A stretch of 64,000 nucleotides of DNA from Capitulum mitella (lineage: Eukaryota; Arthropoda; Thecostraca; Pollicipedomorpha; Pollicipedidae). The stretch spans positions 27,638,923 through 27,702,922 of the forward strand of contig CP099847.1 in the NCBI GenBank assembly GCA_030062745.1, in the 5' to 3' direction. This document shows, in pieces, positions 49,611-58,823 of the stretch (the first letter of the stretch is position 1; every line of letters begins with the position of its first letter). The notes beneath the pieces are model-generated. The model searched no databases. It was not told where the DNA came from and saw only the letters and a program-made list of their open reading frames with translations. A program made the position numbers and the translations under genes.

Positions 49611-51790
49611 GAGGCAAAGTTGAATTGGATGGATGGTGTTAAATTAGGATTCTCTCGGTACTCGTATAAAGCCTGAGAACAGTGCTACCGGTGACCACGC
49701 CGCAATGCAGCTAAAGTGGAATACCGTCAATCACAGAAAAATTATTGGCCTGACAAGCTTGGTCAGAATGTTCGCATTCTGTAACCAAGATAAGGTATAA
49801 TCCACAAAATACGTAATGTGCCATCACATGAGAGATGTAAGATGCGATGCACCGCGAAAAGGGTGCCTGTCAAAGTAATCGCTGTGTTTGGCTCCTGAGC
49901 TACGGGAGCGTCACTGAGAGTCCCGCATCTCAGAACCTTTGCAGACGTGGTGAACTTGGACATCGTCCTTTACCCTGTGAATCTGAAAAGTTGTCTAAAA
50001 GCCAACAAGACGCGATGTTGATTGCATGACTACCGAACCTATTGCGACTCTTTTCAAGATCGAAAATGAGTTTTTTATATTGTTCGATTCAACTTTTTCC
50101 TTATTATGCACTGTGCTGTGGGCCATGCACACGGCCATTTAGCGAACTATTTCAGTGTTTTGCATCCGAGGCCTTGCAAGTTTGAAATGTCACACCCATT
50201 CATGATACTGGTTGCTATCATTGCCACGTAAAGGGCAAAACTTTCTGACGAAGGCTGCCGTTGCGACGGGGTATTTTGGAGTTTCCAACGGATGTCTTGC
50301 ACACAAAACGCCGAGTCTGCAGCAGTCAGAAACTGTTCTAAGGGCATCCAGCTGTGCATGAAAACAGCCTGGAAGTGTTCCGCGGGCAAGCGATGCATAA
50401 CAACCTGAAACTCAACAGGCAAGCCCATGTCAGAAATGTACGGAAAAGACACGCACACTACTCGGCGTCTCTAGGAGCCCTAAAATATTAACATCACCCA
50501 TGAGTTTCTTAAAGGTTGTGTCAACAACAGTACAGTGTCATCCACTGTTACAAGCTCGATTTCTGCTACTGGGGTGCGTGACTGCCAGGCGGCAGCAGTT
50601 TACCGGGGCTCACTGGGCGGGCCAACATCGGCGGCGCGTCGTCGCACAGGACGCCCGTCGAGAGCTCGACCTGCAGCGACGGCAGCGACGGTCGACTCGC
50701 GGCCGGCCCGCGGGGACGGCCGGATGAGTGGCGACGACAGCGGCGGCATTAGCCCGCGCAGAGTACGCGTCATCCGAGCAGACCGCGAGCCCCACATCAA
50801 AGGCAAGGCGGTGTCAGATGCAGGGCATTAATTCTCTGCCGCGCCTCACAAAACATGATTTCGCAGACCTCACGCTGAGATGGACGACTCCCTTGGCAAC
50901 TGGAGCTGATGTATATCCTGAGGAATAAGATTACAATATTTCAGGGGTAAACATCAATATTCAAGTACGACAGCAAGATGTATCTGGTATATTCCATTGA
51001 AGCAGTAATGGCACGCAGTATCGTATTCCTTTTATGTTCACCATCACAAATGGATTAACCCCCCTCAGAGTGGTCCACTGGATTTTCTCCTACCCGGCCC
51101 CGTTCCTACGTCAGTGCTATGGTGGTCATAAATTACGAGTCAGGCCGCAGCCATTATGAGGTTTACCGGCGGAAAAAATTTACATGAACGGCCGGCCCGA
51201 CCGTAACGTTTCGTATAAGCTTACCCGTAACCTCACGACTACTTCGTATTGAATCGAATTTTATTAGAACACAGCCAGTTTTTTTAGAGTTTTGCATTCC
51301 CATCCACTATGCAGCAACCTGTACGAGCTTTTGTCATTGAACTGCTCCGGGAATGATATTTTTGCTCTTCGCTTTTCTACGGGGTGTTTGAAGGGCCATT
51401 TCTGTCTTTCTCCCTCTCTCTCTCTCTCCCTCTTTCTCTCCGCCCCCTCTCTCTCTCTTTATGACGTATATTTTCCATGCATACGCTGAATATAAATATT
51501 CCATATGTTTTCATCATTGCCACTATTCCATTGTTTCATTGTTTGTGGAGCAGAAATCATCTCTAACATTTGAAAAAGGAAATTAAAAAGCTGCTGTTTA
51601 AAAAAAAAACTTCTTAAAGGGGTCATTTCTGTATGGAGGCGACCACAGATATTTTTCCCCCCTCTGGATCCAGATTTTGGTGGACTGTTGACAAGCTAAA
51701 GATCCAGCACACGACTCGCCTAATGACGTGTATTTCGCACATACACCACGGTGCAGAAGGCCACCGTCATAGGCTTTTTCTGTAGGTCCA
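49611..51790. other. Intergenic with small CpG-rich patch at 50590-50780
   Basis: Ordinary DNA. The patch at 50590-50780 has overlapping frames on both strands. A CT-rich tract occupies 51403-51462. No supported gene. Confidence 0.4.
51403..51462. repeat. (CT)n-rich tract
   Basis: Pyrimidine-only stretch of about 60 bp. Confidence 0.9.
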
Positions 51791-51796
51791 TAGATA

Positions 51797-51953
51797 CAGG
51801 CACGTAGCCAGGATTTCCCTGGGGGGGGGGGCAAACATCAGATTTATCATATGCGACTGGCATATAGCAAAATTAATAGAAAAAGGAACGATTTTATATA
51901 ATTTGCCTCATATTTACATACAGGAAAGCATCTAGCATACAATTCTTGCATTT

Positions 51954-52019
<66 letters not shown>

Positions 52020-52113
52020 CTATTCCGTACTGGTGCAAAATCGTCATAAATCTGGTATAGACCGCCTGGCTCGGGGGAGCATGGCCCCATGGCTCCCCTT
52101 GGCTACGTTCCTG
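51797..52113 (+). mobile_element. hAT-like MITE family 1, copy B, with internal (TA)n expansion
   Basis: Starts CAGGCACGTAGCCAGGATTT and ends GGCTACGTTCCTG, its inverse. The flanks CATAGATA (51789-51796) and CATATATG (52114-52121) agree at 6 of 8 bases. It is longer than the other copies because a TA microsatellite of about 58 bp has grown at 51957-52015. Shared blocks are poly-G after the left end, ACTGGCATATAGCAAAATTA, ATTCCGTACT and CGCCTGGCTCGGGGGA. Confidence 0.87.
51957..52015. repeat. (TA)n microsatellite inside MITE copy B
   Basis: About 29 TA units where the other family members have GCAACATATGTATG. Confidence 0.97.
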
Positions 52114-52121
52114 CATATATG

Positions 52122-53270
52122 TATATATGATGTACACAAAACTTTGTTTCGCGGTCGGAAGGAAAATATGCCTAAATATGTTATCAGTTCCTGACTCTAC
52201 TTCCTTCCAGAGTCAGGTAATGGTAAGAGCTGTCCCATAAGGATATCAGTGCTGAGGAACCATGGTGATGTAAACGTATAACAGTGCTTTCGAGATTTGC
52301 AGAGCATTTAAACACGGCCGAAGTTGCTGCTGGACAAACGGGAGACCATTTCTGCTGCGCTCCAGGTGAGCTGACCCCGCCACCGGCAACAAAGCTGTCA
52401 CTGCAATCTGCGGAACCCTCCGGCCCGAGGAAGGGTTTGGCCTTCGGTTTGGTATTTAATTAGTCAAGATACGGTTTTGGAAGGTTAGCTCGGCCTTTCA
52501 AGTTATGCAAAATGGACAGAACATTTTGGATGTGATAGGCACGGTCAATTTACGTACTGGTGGAATTCAAACTATATCAAAACCATGTAAGAGTTATAGT
52601 TATGAGCATGATGCATAATTTATTATGGTGATTGGAAACAATAGTTGATAAGGAATTTCAAATTTTGGATGGCCATAACCATTTCTGGTCAACCTCTTCT
52701 TGTACAATACTATTTACCTTTTTCATTTTTTCCGCCATCTATAGCTAGGCGACCAGAACTGCTGCCACCCCAATGCACCATGACGCAAAGAGCCTTACTT
52801 TTACTACTTAACCACTAAACAATAAAGGAGACAATCGTGGTCCATCCCACTGGTCTGCGATACAAAGACACATGGATTTGATATCTAGAAAACGGTGAAA
52901 CGCTCCAGGCACAAACTGCTACTTTATCTCTAGCCTCTGATCCCAAATTCCTGCCATGAAGGTATCCAATGACGATTGTGACACCATCAAGCAAACCGGC
53001 CATCGTAACAGCTTCCGAACCACGACGCCCTCCTCCCCCTCTCTCTTGGTCGACCTCTCGAGCTCTCTCCACAGCTGGAAAGCACACAGGCAAGAGTCAT
53101 GAATTCTCTGTACCTCTCGTCCGTACCTGGGGGTGGAGAAGGGACGCTCGGGTTACTAGCGGACACAAAATATACCATAATGGTGTGAATCGTGAGAAAT
53201 GGTAATATTATACATTATGTACCGACACATCTGGTTCGGTCCAAATAAGGCATTTCCAGTGGCACAATGA
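52122..53270. other. Intergenic, nothing recognised
   Basis: No supported gene or repeat. Confidence 0.4.
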
Positions 53271-53275
53271 ATATG

Positions 53276-53298
53276 CTATATATATATATATATATATC
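53276..53298. repeat. Short (TA)n tract
   Basis: About eleven TA units, followed by a G-rich then C-rich inverted motif (GGGGCAGCTGCCCC at 53330-53343). Confidence 0.9.
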
Positions 53299-53519
53299 AG
53301 GGACAGCAGATAAAGGGGGAGGGGGCAGAAGGGGCAGCTGCCCCCACCCGAAAAGTTCGGAGCAAACAAATGATTTTGCCCCACCAAAGTCTTGAGAAGG
53401 GGACCCAAGCTTGTGAACAGGCCCAACCAAATGGTATAAAATAAACGTTACGCTTACGTATTACATACATGCAGACTAAAAGTCTTGGCCGAAAGGTCTG
53501 TCCCAAAAAAACGAATGTA

Positions 53520-54410
53520 CATACCTGGAGGGCCTATGGACCTGACAATCTGCCCAGGGGTCCTTTACATATTCGGGGCCCTTCGAGAGTTACGGACCCC
53601 AACGCGACTTCACAGCAGTCACTGGGCCCCCGAATACATTAAACTCCTGGACCTAGCAGGAAGCCCCGACTTTCATAGGGCCCCCAAACAAAGACAGGTC
53701 CCCTGGCCAAGACCAAAGGCCTCCAGGCATAAAGTGGGCATTCCAAAGAGGTTCAGGGGCCCTCGGTGTAACTGGGGCCCTTCGAAATTCCGATGGGGCC
53801 CCAATAAGCCCCTAAAAGCCACAGTAGCGCCTGATTTCCACTAGGTCCCCAAATACACAGAGGACCCCTGTTCAAGTCTGCAGACCTCCAGCTGTGCAGA
53901 GGGCGTCCTGGAGAGGGGCAGGGTACCTTGGTATACTTCCGGACCCTTCAAAGTCAGGAGCCCCAATGGACCTTAAGCAGCCACAGGGACCCCTTCCTTC
54001 CACGGAAGCAGCTAAAGACACAAGGGCCCCTGGCCCTCTCCAGAACTCCCTGAAGATAGCTGGAGTCTCCGGACATGATCAGGGCTGTGGGCCTGTGGTG
54101 CGTCCAGGGTCCTTTGAAAGGCAGTGGCCCCAGTGGGCTCCTAATAGGGAGCAGAGCTGAAATCCAGGATCCACAGGGGCTCCTGAATTTCAGTAATAGC
54201 CCAAACACAGTTGGCCCCTAGAAATGGCCAGGGGCCCTGACCACCTTCAAATGCCCCAAATGCATCATGATCTCCTGGTCAAGTCCAAAGGCCCGCCAGA
54301 CATGCATGGGGCATCGGGAGAGGGCCAGGGGCCCTTGATGTATCAAAGACCCAATGTATTTTTGACCGAGCCCCTGACTTCCAGTGGACCCCAGATACAC
54401 TGGGAACCCT
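53520..54410. repeat. Old, diverged tandem array, ~160-190 bp unit, GGGCCCC-rich
   Basis: The landmark TTCCANTAGGTCCCCAAATACACAG recurs in decayed form near 53670, 53835, 53995, 54187 and 54375, and CCTGGTCAAGTCCAAAGGC-like blocks recur near 53701, 53866 and 54275. The result is a field of GGGGCCC/GGGCCCCT motifs. Collagen-like or Pro/Gly translations (53485-53844, 53894-54160) come from the array and not from a gene. Confidence 0.75.
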
Positions 54411-54541
54411 GCAGTGGCGTATCCAGGACTCCGTCCAGGGGGGGTCAGATGTGGTTAAGGGGGCCCTTCCAGCCAAGGGGGCCTCCTTGACCACATCTGA
54501 CCCCGTTCCGGACGAAATCCTGGATATGCCACCGCAGTGGC
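54411..54541. mobile_element. Short fold-back element with CAGTGGCGTATCCAGGA end
   Basis: The left half (CAGTGGCGTATCCAGGA and GGTCAGATGTGGTTAAGG) is the inverse of the right half (CCTTGACCACATCTGACC and TCCTGGATATGCCACCG). The arms are about 55 bp with a few mismatches. GCAGTGGC flanks both sides (54411-54418 and 54534-54541), but it overlaps the terminal sequence, so a true target duplication is uncertain. Confidence 0.7.
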
Positions 54542-54637
54542 CCCTGTGTGTCTGGGGTCCACTCATGGGTGTGGTTTTTAGAAAATGATTGTGGGTGCCC
54601 AAAACGCATACGGGGACATCCAGACATTGCATATCGG

Positions 54638-54654
54638 AGGGGGGGGGGGGGGGG
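54638..54654. repeat. Poly-G run
   Basis: About sixteen G preceding GAGCGGGCC. Confidence 0.92.
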
Positions 54655-54659
54655 AGCGG

Positions 54660-55252
54660 GCCGTGACAGGCGTTTATGCCTAAGTTCACAGAAATGAATT
54701 TAAAAAAGTATTATGGGAAGGTAATTACAGAAGGATGCGTAAATCATGGGTGGCTTTATGGCAGCGACGTTCAGGGAATATGCCTGGTTTTTCCAGTATT
54801 CCAAAAATGCATTCTGGGGAATATTTAAGATTGGTTGTGAAGTATCATGTAAATGAAAAGTGCATTTTGGTTCATCTTAGACCAATATTTTCGCGTACTT
54901 TAGTTATTGCATTTATCGGAATTGTTATCGGTGCGCGAAATGCAATAACACAATTCTAGAGAAAGGAAGCCGTCAGCGAGCGGAAAGTATGTAGGTAAAC
55001 CTTGGACGCACCCGATGCTTATCCAACACCCTGCCTTGCTGTAACAGACGCAGTTATAAACGGTTGAGAAATTTGTTTTGACAAACAACACTAACGTATT
55101 TCGACCTATTAACGTAATGCATACCTGCGGGGGAAATTCGTGGAACTGCAGCGGTACTTGTCTGAATCCATGATGTCCAACTTAATACTTTCGGTGTTCG
55201 TCAACTGTTGTCAGCTTTGACATTGTTGAGGCCAACGATACGCTAACACACA
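54660..55252. other. Intergenic, nothing recognised
   Basis: No supported feature. Confidence 0.4.
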
Positions 55253-55362
55253 TTTGCAACATATATATGATCGCCATTCCATACTGGTGCAAAATCGCCA
55301 TATATCTAGTGTAGACTGCTTAGTTCAGAAGGGGGCATGGTCCCATTCCCCCCCTACGAGTT
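55253..55362 (+). mobile_element. hAT-like MITE family 1, right-end fragment
   Basis: Matches the right third of copies A, B and C: TTGCAACATATATATGATC, CCATTCCATACTGGTGCAAAA, CGCCATATATCTAGTGTAGA, then a G run and a C run. The left two thirds are absent and no target duplication can be assigned. Confidence 0.8.
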
Positions 55363-56179
55363 AATCCAAGTTAACGTTATGGGAATATATCTGAGAATAT
55401 AACTGTATTTCAGTATTTAAACGTACTTTAAGTTGTGGGTGCCCAAGTCGCATTGTGGGTGCCCATTTCCACTTTGTGGATACCGGGGCACCCACAAAGA
55501 GATGGGAAACCACACAACTGGGTCCACTGGAAGTGGGCCGACCCCAAAAACACTTTTCTGAGAAACAATCAGCAAAGTTGTTTTCCCTTTATCTTAGCCT
55601 TCTAATGAGAGAGCTTCATGACCATTTTTTTCAAAAAGCCAAAAAGTGATGAAACACAAGGGGTCAGAGGTGGCGTTTTGATAAAAACGCGATATCTTTG
55701 TCATATATTGCACACTTGCCCAGAACGAGAAGACTTTCCATCATGTCGGTGAACATGCGACACTTTCGCCTTCATTTGTGCTTGTAAAGACAACTTGTAA
55801 AGATTTGAAATGTAAAATTTGGTGCGTGGGTCACGAGTCAGTGCGGGTCAAAGTGATGACCGTCAAAACGTTGGCGCCTGGGGAAGCCTTTGTTTGAAGC
55901 TTCGCCCAGACTTTGTTTTTCTTTGTGTTGTGGAGGACGTCGTTATGTGTGTGCAGTGATGTTGTTTGTGTTATGATGGGACGCTGAACTCGTCTGTGGG
56001 GATAACAAGAACATAATTTTTAAATCCAAAGAACAGAAACAGTCATTCATGGGCAGTTCCAGGTCAGCTGATGTCATTAACCTTAGTGGTCTGAAGACAT
56101 ATATGATATGTCAATTGTCTTTTATTGCTATAATCCGAAATCGTGTCCTTAAAGTATTTAAATCATTTACGAAAAAATA

Positions 56180-57100
56180 ATCTGACCGCATCAAGCAATG
56201 AATACTGCACCACATCGCTTGATATAAGCCACGGCATTGGGTCCATCACCTCAAAGTAGTGACCTCTTAGACAGCGGCGGATGCACTTTCCTGTAATATT
56301 CTATGGATTGCATGAGATCCTTCATCTCTCCGTCATCTCTCACAACATCCAAACAGTTTTCCATGAACTTGACGGACCTCTCGGCCGGATCGTTCACACT
56401 CTTCACGCTAGAAGCAAAGCTCTTCATCTCGCGTAAGAGCTATTGGTCTCCCAATCTTCGGGGTCTGTGCAGAGCCACTGTTCATCAGCATCTAGTACGT
56501 GGAAGATGCTCCATTACTGAGGTACTTTCAACCCTCGGAGTGTCGTTTCTTCTTCCAGCTCCCGGAAAGCCGGTATTCCCATCTCAAACAAAGCAGGGTG
56601 GTAAATGCCGCACAGCTTTTGGACCATGAGGACCTTTTCCTCATGTGATACACGATCACTGAAGCGAGATAAATGTACAACATCCGCCAGGAACCAGAGA
56701 TGCTACTGCTACAGAGCTTGCTGGGCTGTTGCAGCAATGCCAGCATCCCTGGGTGCCAGTGCTTGATGCAGAGTTTGATGTAGCTGGAGGTTCTTCAGTG
56801 GCGCGTCTGCAGTGCAATAACCCACCTGAAGACAATACTGCGCATAAATCAGAGCTGCGAACACAGGCGCAGCCAAAGAGGAGCCCAGGGGGCCCTGCCC
56901 CCCCGGCCCGCATTTTTTGTGAAAACCATTGCAAGTCGTCTTCCCAGCAGGCGATTTCCGTATGATTCCGTTTTCCACTGAGTTCCGCCCCATCCCCTTT
57001 AAGAAAATCCTGGCTGCGCCCTTGGCTGCGAACCTGCACAACGCTTGCAATTTCTCCATAATGTCATCATCGTATCCCATCTGGGCACACACTGATGCAA
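56180..57100 (-). pseudogene. Transposon-type protein remnant, left palindrome arm, split by a MITE
   Basis: Minus-strand counterpart of the remnant at 57170-57870, with the same DVVHLSRFSDRVSHEEK and FEMGIPAFREL segments. It keeps a stretch missing or altered in the right arm (about 56430-56520, reading VLDADEQWLCTDPEDWE). The 163-bp family-2 MITE at 56863-57025 interrupts it. Frameshifts and stops show that it is dead. Product and transposon class are unknown. Confidence 0.5.
56863..57025 (-). mobile_element. hAT-like MITE family 2, copy B, inside the left palindrome arm
   Basis: Inverse of the element at 46378-46539: begins ACAGGCGCAGCC on the plus strand and ends AATCCTGGCTGCGCCCTTGG. 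CTGCGAAC flanks it at 56855-56862 and 57026-57033. The right palindrome arm has the uninterrupted sequence at the matching place (rc of about 57210-57230: CAGAGCTGCGAATCTGCAG), an empty site that confirms both the element boundaries and the duplication. Confidence 0.9.
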
Positions 57101-57137
57101 TCTACCGCTCATGATGATTCGCTCTCAGATTTGCTTT

Positions 57138-57166
57138 ATGCCTTGAAGCGACTGGCTTCAAGGCAT
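57138..57166. repeat. Perfect central hairpin of the 3-kb palindrome
   Basis: A 12-bp stem around a 5-nt loop (57150-57154) marks the symmetry centre of the large inverted duplication. Confidence 0.95.
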
Positions 57167-57169
57167 AGA

Positions 57170-57870
57170 GTACGCGGATGCGATGTTGACACGATGGGGA
57201 AATTGCAAACGTTCTGCAGATTCGCAGCTCTGATTTACTCACCGTATTGGCTTCAGGTAGGTTATTGCACTGCAGGCGCGCCACTGCAAGACCCCCAGCT
57301 GCGTCAAACTCCGCATCAGGCACTGGCATCCAGAGATTCTGACATCACAGAAGAAGCCCATCAAGCTCTGTAGCAGTAGCATCTCTGGTTCCTGGCGGAT
57401 GTTGTACATTTATCTCGCTTCAGTGATCGTGTATCACATGAGGAAAAGGTCCTCATGGTCCAAAAGCTGTGCGGCATTTACCACCCTGCTTTGTTTGAGA
57501 TGGGAATACCGGCTTTCCGGGAGCTGGAAGAAGAAACGACACTCCGAGGGTTGAAAGTACCTCAGTAGTGGAGCATCTTCCACGTATTAGATGTTCCGAA
57601 GAGTAGCAGACCAACAGCTCTTACGCGAGATGAAGAGCTTTGCTTTTAACGAAAAGAGTGTGAACGGTGCAACTGAGAGGTCCATCAAGCTCATGGAAAA
57701 CTGGATGTAGCGAGAGGTGACGGAAAGATGCGGGATCTCATGCAATCCATAGAGTACCACAGCTAAGTGCATCCGCGACTATCTAAGAAGCCATTGCCGA
57801 AAGGTGATGGGACCCATTGCCGTAGGTTATTTCAAGCCATGTGATGCAGTATTTTTTGTCTGATGCATGA
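57170..57870 (+). pseudogene. Transposon-type protein remnant, right palindrome arm
   Basis: The conceptual plus-strand reading, in several frames with stops, gives FLADVVHLSRFSDRVSHEEK, then ALFEMGIPAFRELEEETTLR, and further on GATERSIKLMENWM. The last resembles the ND-x-AER-x-IKLI stretch of an uncharacterised protein family common in invertebrate repetitive DNA. I know that family only by this motif and cannot assign a transposase class. At least three stops or frame changes make it non-functional. The left arm carries the same segment on the minus strand, and pieces of each arm fill gaps in the other. Confidence 0.5.
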
Positions 57871-58180
57871 TATCGAATATGCGGCAGATGTTCGTAAATG
57901 ACGTAATTATTTTAAGCACGTAATTTCCGGTTATAGCAATAAAAAACAACTGACGTATGATATATGTCCTCAGGCTACTACGGTCAGTGACATCAGCTGG
58001 CCTGGACTAGCCATGAATGACCGTTTCTCTCCTTGGATCTAAAACTGTGTTATTGTTATCCCTACAGACGAATTCAGCGTACTTCTTGCCCCCTAATACA
58101 AAGAAAAACAAAATCTGTACGACAGCTTCCCCAGGTCACCTTTTCTGAGGTCATCACTTTGGCTCGCGTTGACCAGTGAC

Positions 58181-58447
58181 CAGGCAAGAGGTTTTATAGG
58201 AGGGGGGGACAAACGTAATTTTTTTTTTCATATGCCGTTGGCATATGACAAAATTTATAGGGAAAAGCGGCATTTTTATGTAATTTTCCTCGTGTTTAAC
58301 GCATAGGAAAACATATCATGTTTGCTTTCGCAACATACGTATGATCACAGTGACGTATTCCTGCGAAATCGCTATATGTCCAGTGTAGACCGCTTGGCTC
58401 AGGGAGTGGGCATAACCACTATGTCCTCCCCCTTTGCTACTTCCCTG
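58181..58447 (+). mobile_element. hAT-like MITE family 1, copy C, inside the right palindrome arm
   Basis: Starts CAGGCAAG and ends CTTCCCTG. It is flanked by a perfect 8-bp target duplication CCAGTGAC (58173-58180 and 58448-58455). It shares TTGGCATATGACAAAATTTA, GGAAAACATAT, GCAACATACGTATGATCAC and CGCTTGGCTCAGGGA with copies A and B. The left palindrome arm has the matching empty site near 55830-55845, where the flanks on the two sides of this MITE are contiguous. Confidence 0.93.
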
Positions 58448-58594
58448 CCAGTGACACACACATCAAATTTTAGATTTCAAGATGCCTTTACAAGTACAAA
58501 TGAAGACGAAAGTGCCGTGTGTTTATCGAACTGATGGAAGGCCTCTACTTTCCGGGAAGTAGTGCAATATATGCCAAAAATGTCGTATTTCTTG

Positions 58595-58735
58595 TCAAAA
58601 ACGTGCCTTCAGCCTCCTCTGTTTTCGATTAATTTTTGACTTTTGGAAGGCGATAATCAACTTCAGGCTCATATAACGGAAAACGTGGCCTTCAACTTGC
58701 TCTGTTTTCGACTAATTTTTTACTTTTGATATATA
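58595..58735. repeat. Two-copy tandem repeat, ~82-bp period
   Basis: AACGTGCCTTCAGCCTCCTC at about 58600 and AACGTGGCCTTCAACTTGCTC at about 58682, each followed by TGTTTTCGANTAATTTTT and ACTTTTG. Confidence 0.85.
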
Positions 58736-58745
58736 TGTATACACA

Positions 58746-58748
<3 letters not shown>

Positions 58749-58821
<73 letters not shown>
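58749..58821. repeat. (CA)n(TA)n microsatellite
   Basis: About fifteen CA units followed by about twenty TA units. Confidence 0.97.

Positions 58822-58823
<2 letters not shown>

Larger units (their letters stand above)
55660..58620. repeat. ~3 kb diverged palindrome (inverted duplication) with 5-nt centre
   Basis: The left arm (about 55660-57149) and right arm (57155 to about 58620) are inverted copies, alignable by eye over most of their length. Landmarks include GCATATATTGCAC (58570s, inverse of 55710s), TTTGTTTTTCTTTGT (55910s, inverse of 58100s), GATAACA near 56000/58050 and GCAATCCATAG (57745, inverse of 56300). The centre is a perfect 12-bp stem (57138-57149/57155-57166) around GACTG. 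The left arm holds a family-2 MITE and an extra ~50 bp near the centre; the right arm holds a family-1 MITE. Both arms carry the same transposon-type coding remnant. Confidence 0.85.

Noticed and set aside
53485-54160. Collagen-like Gly-Pro coding exons
   Set aside because: Produced by the diverged GGGCCCC-rich tandem array; the unit length is not a multiple of three and frames break.
14719-58821. CRISPR arrays
   Set aside because: The tandem arrays have no unique spacers between constant repeats; they are eukaryotic micro- and minisatellites.
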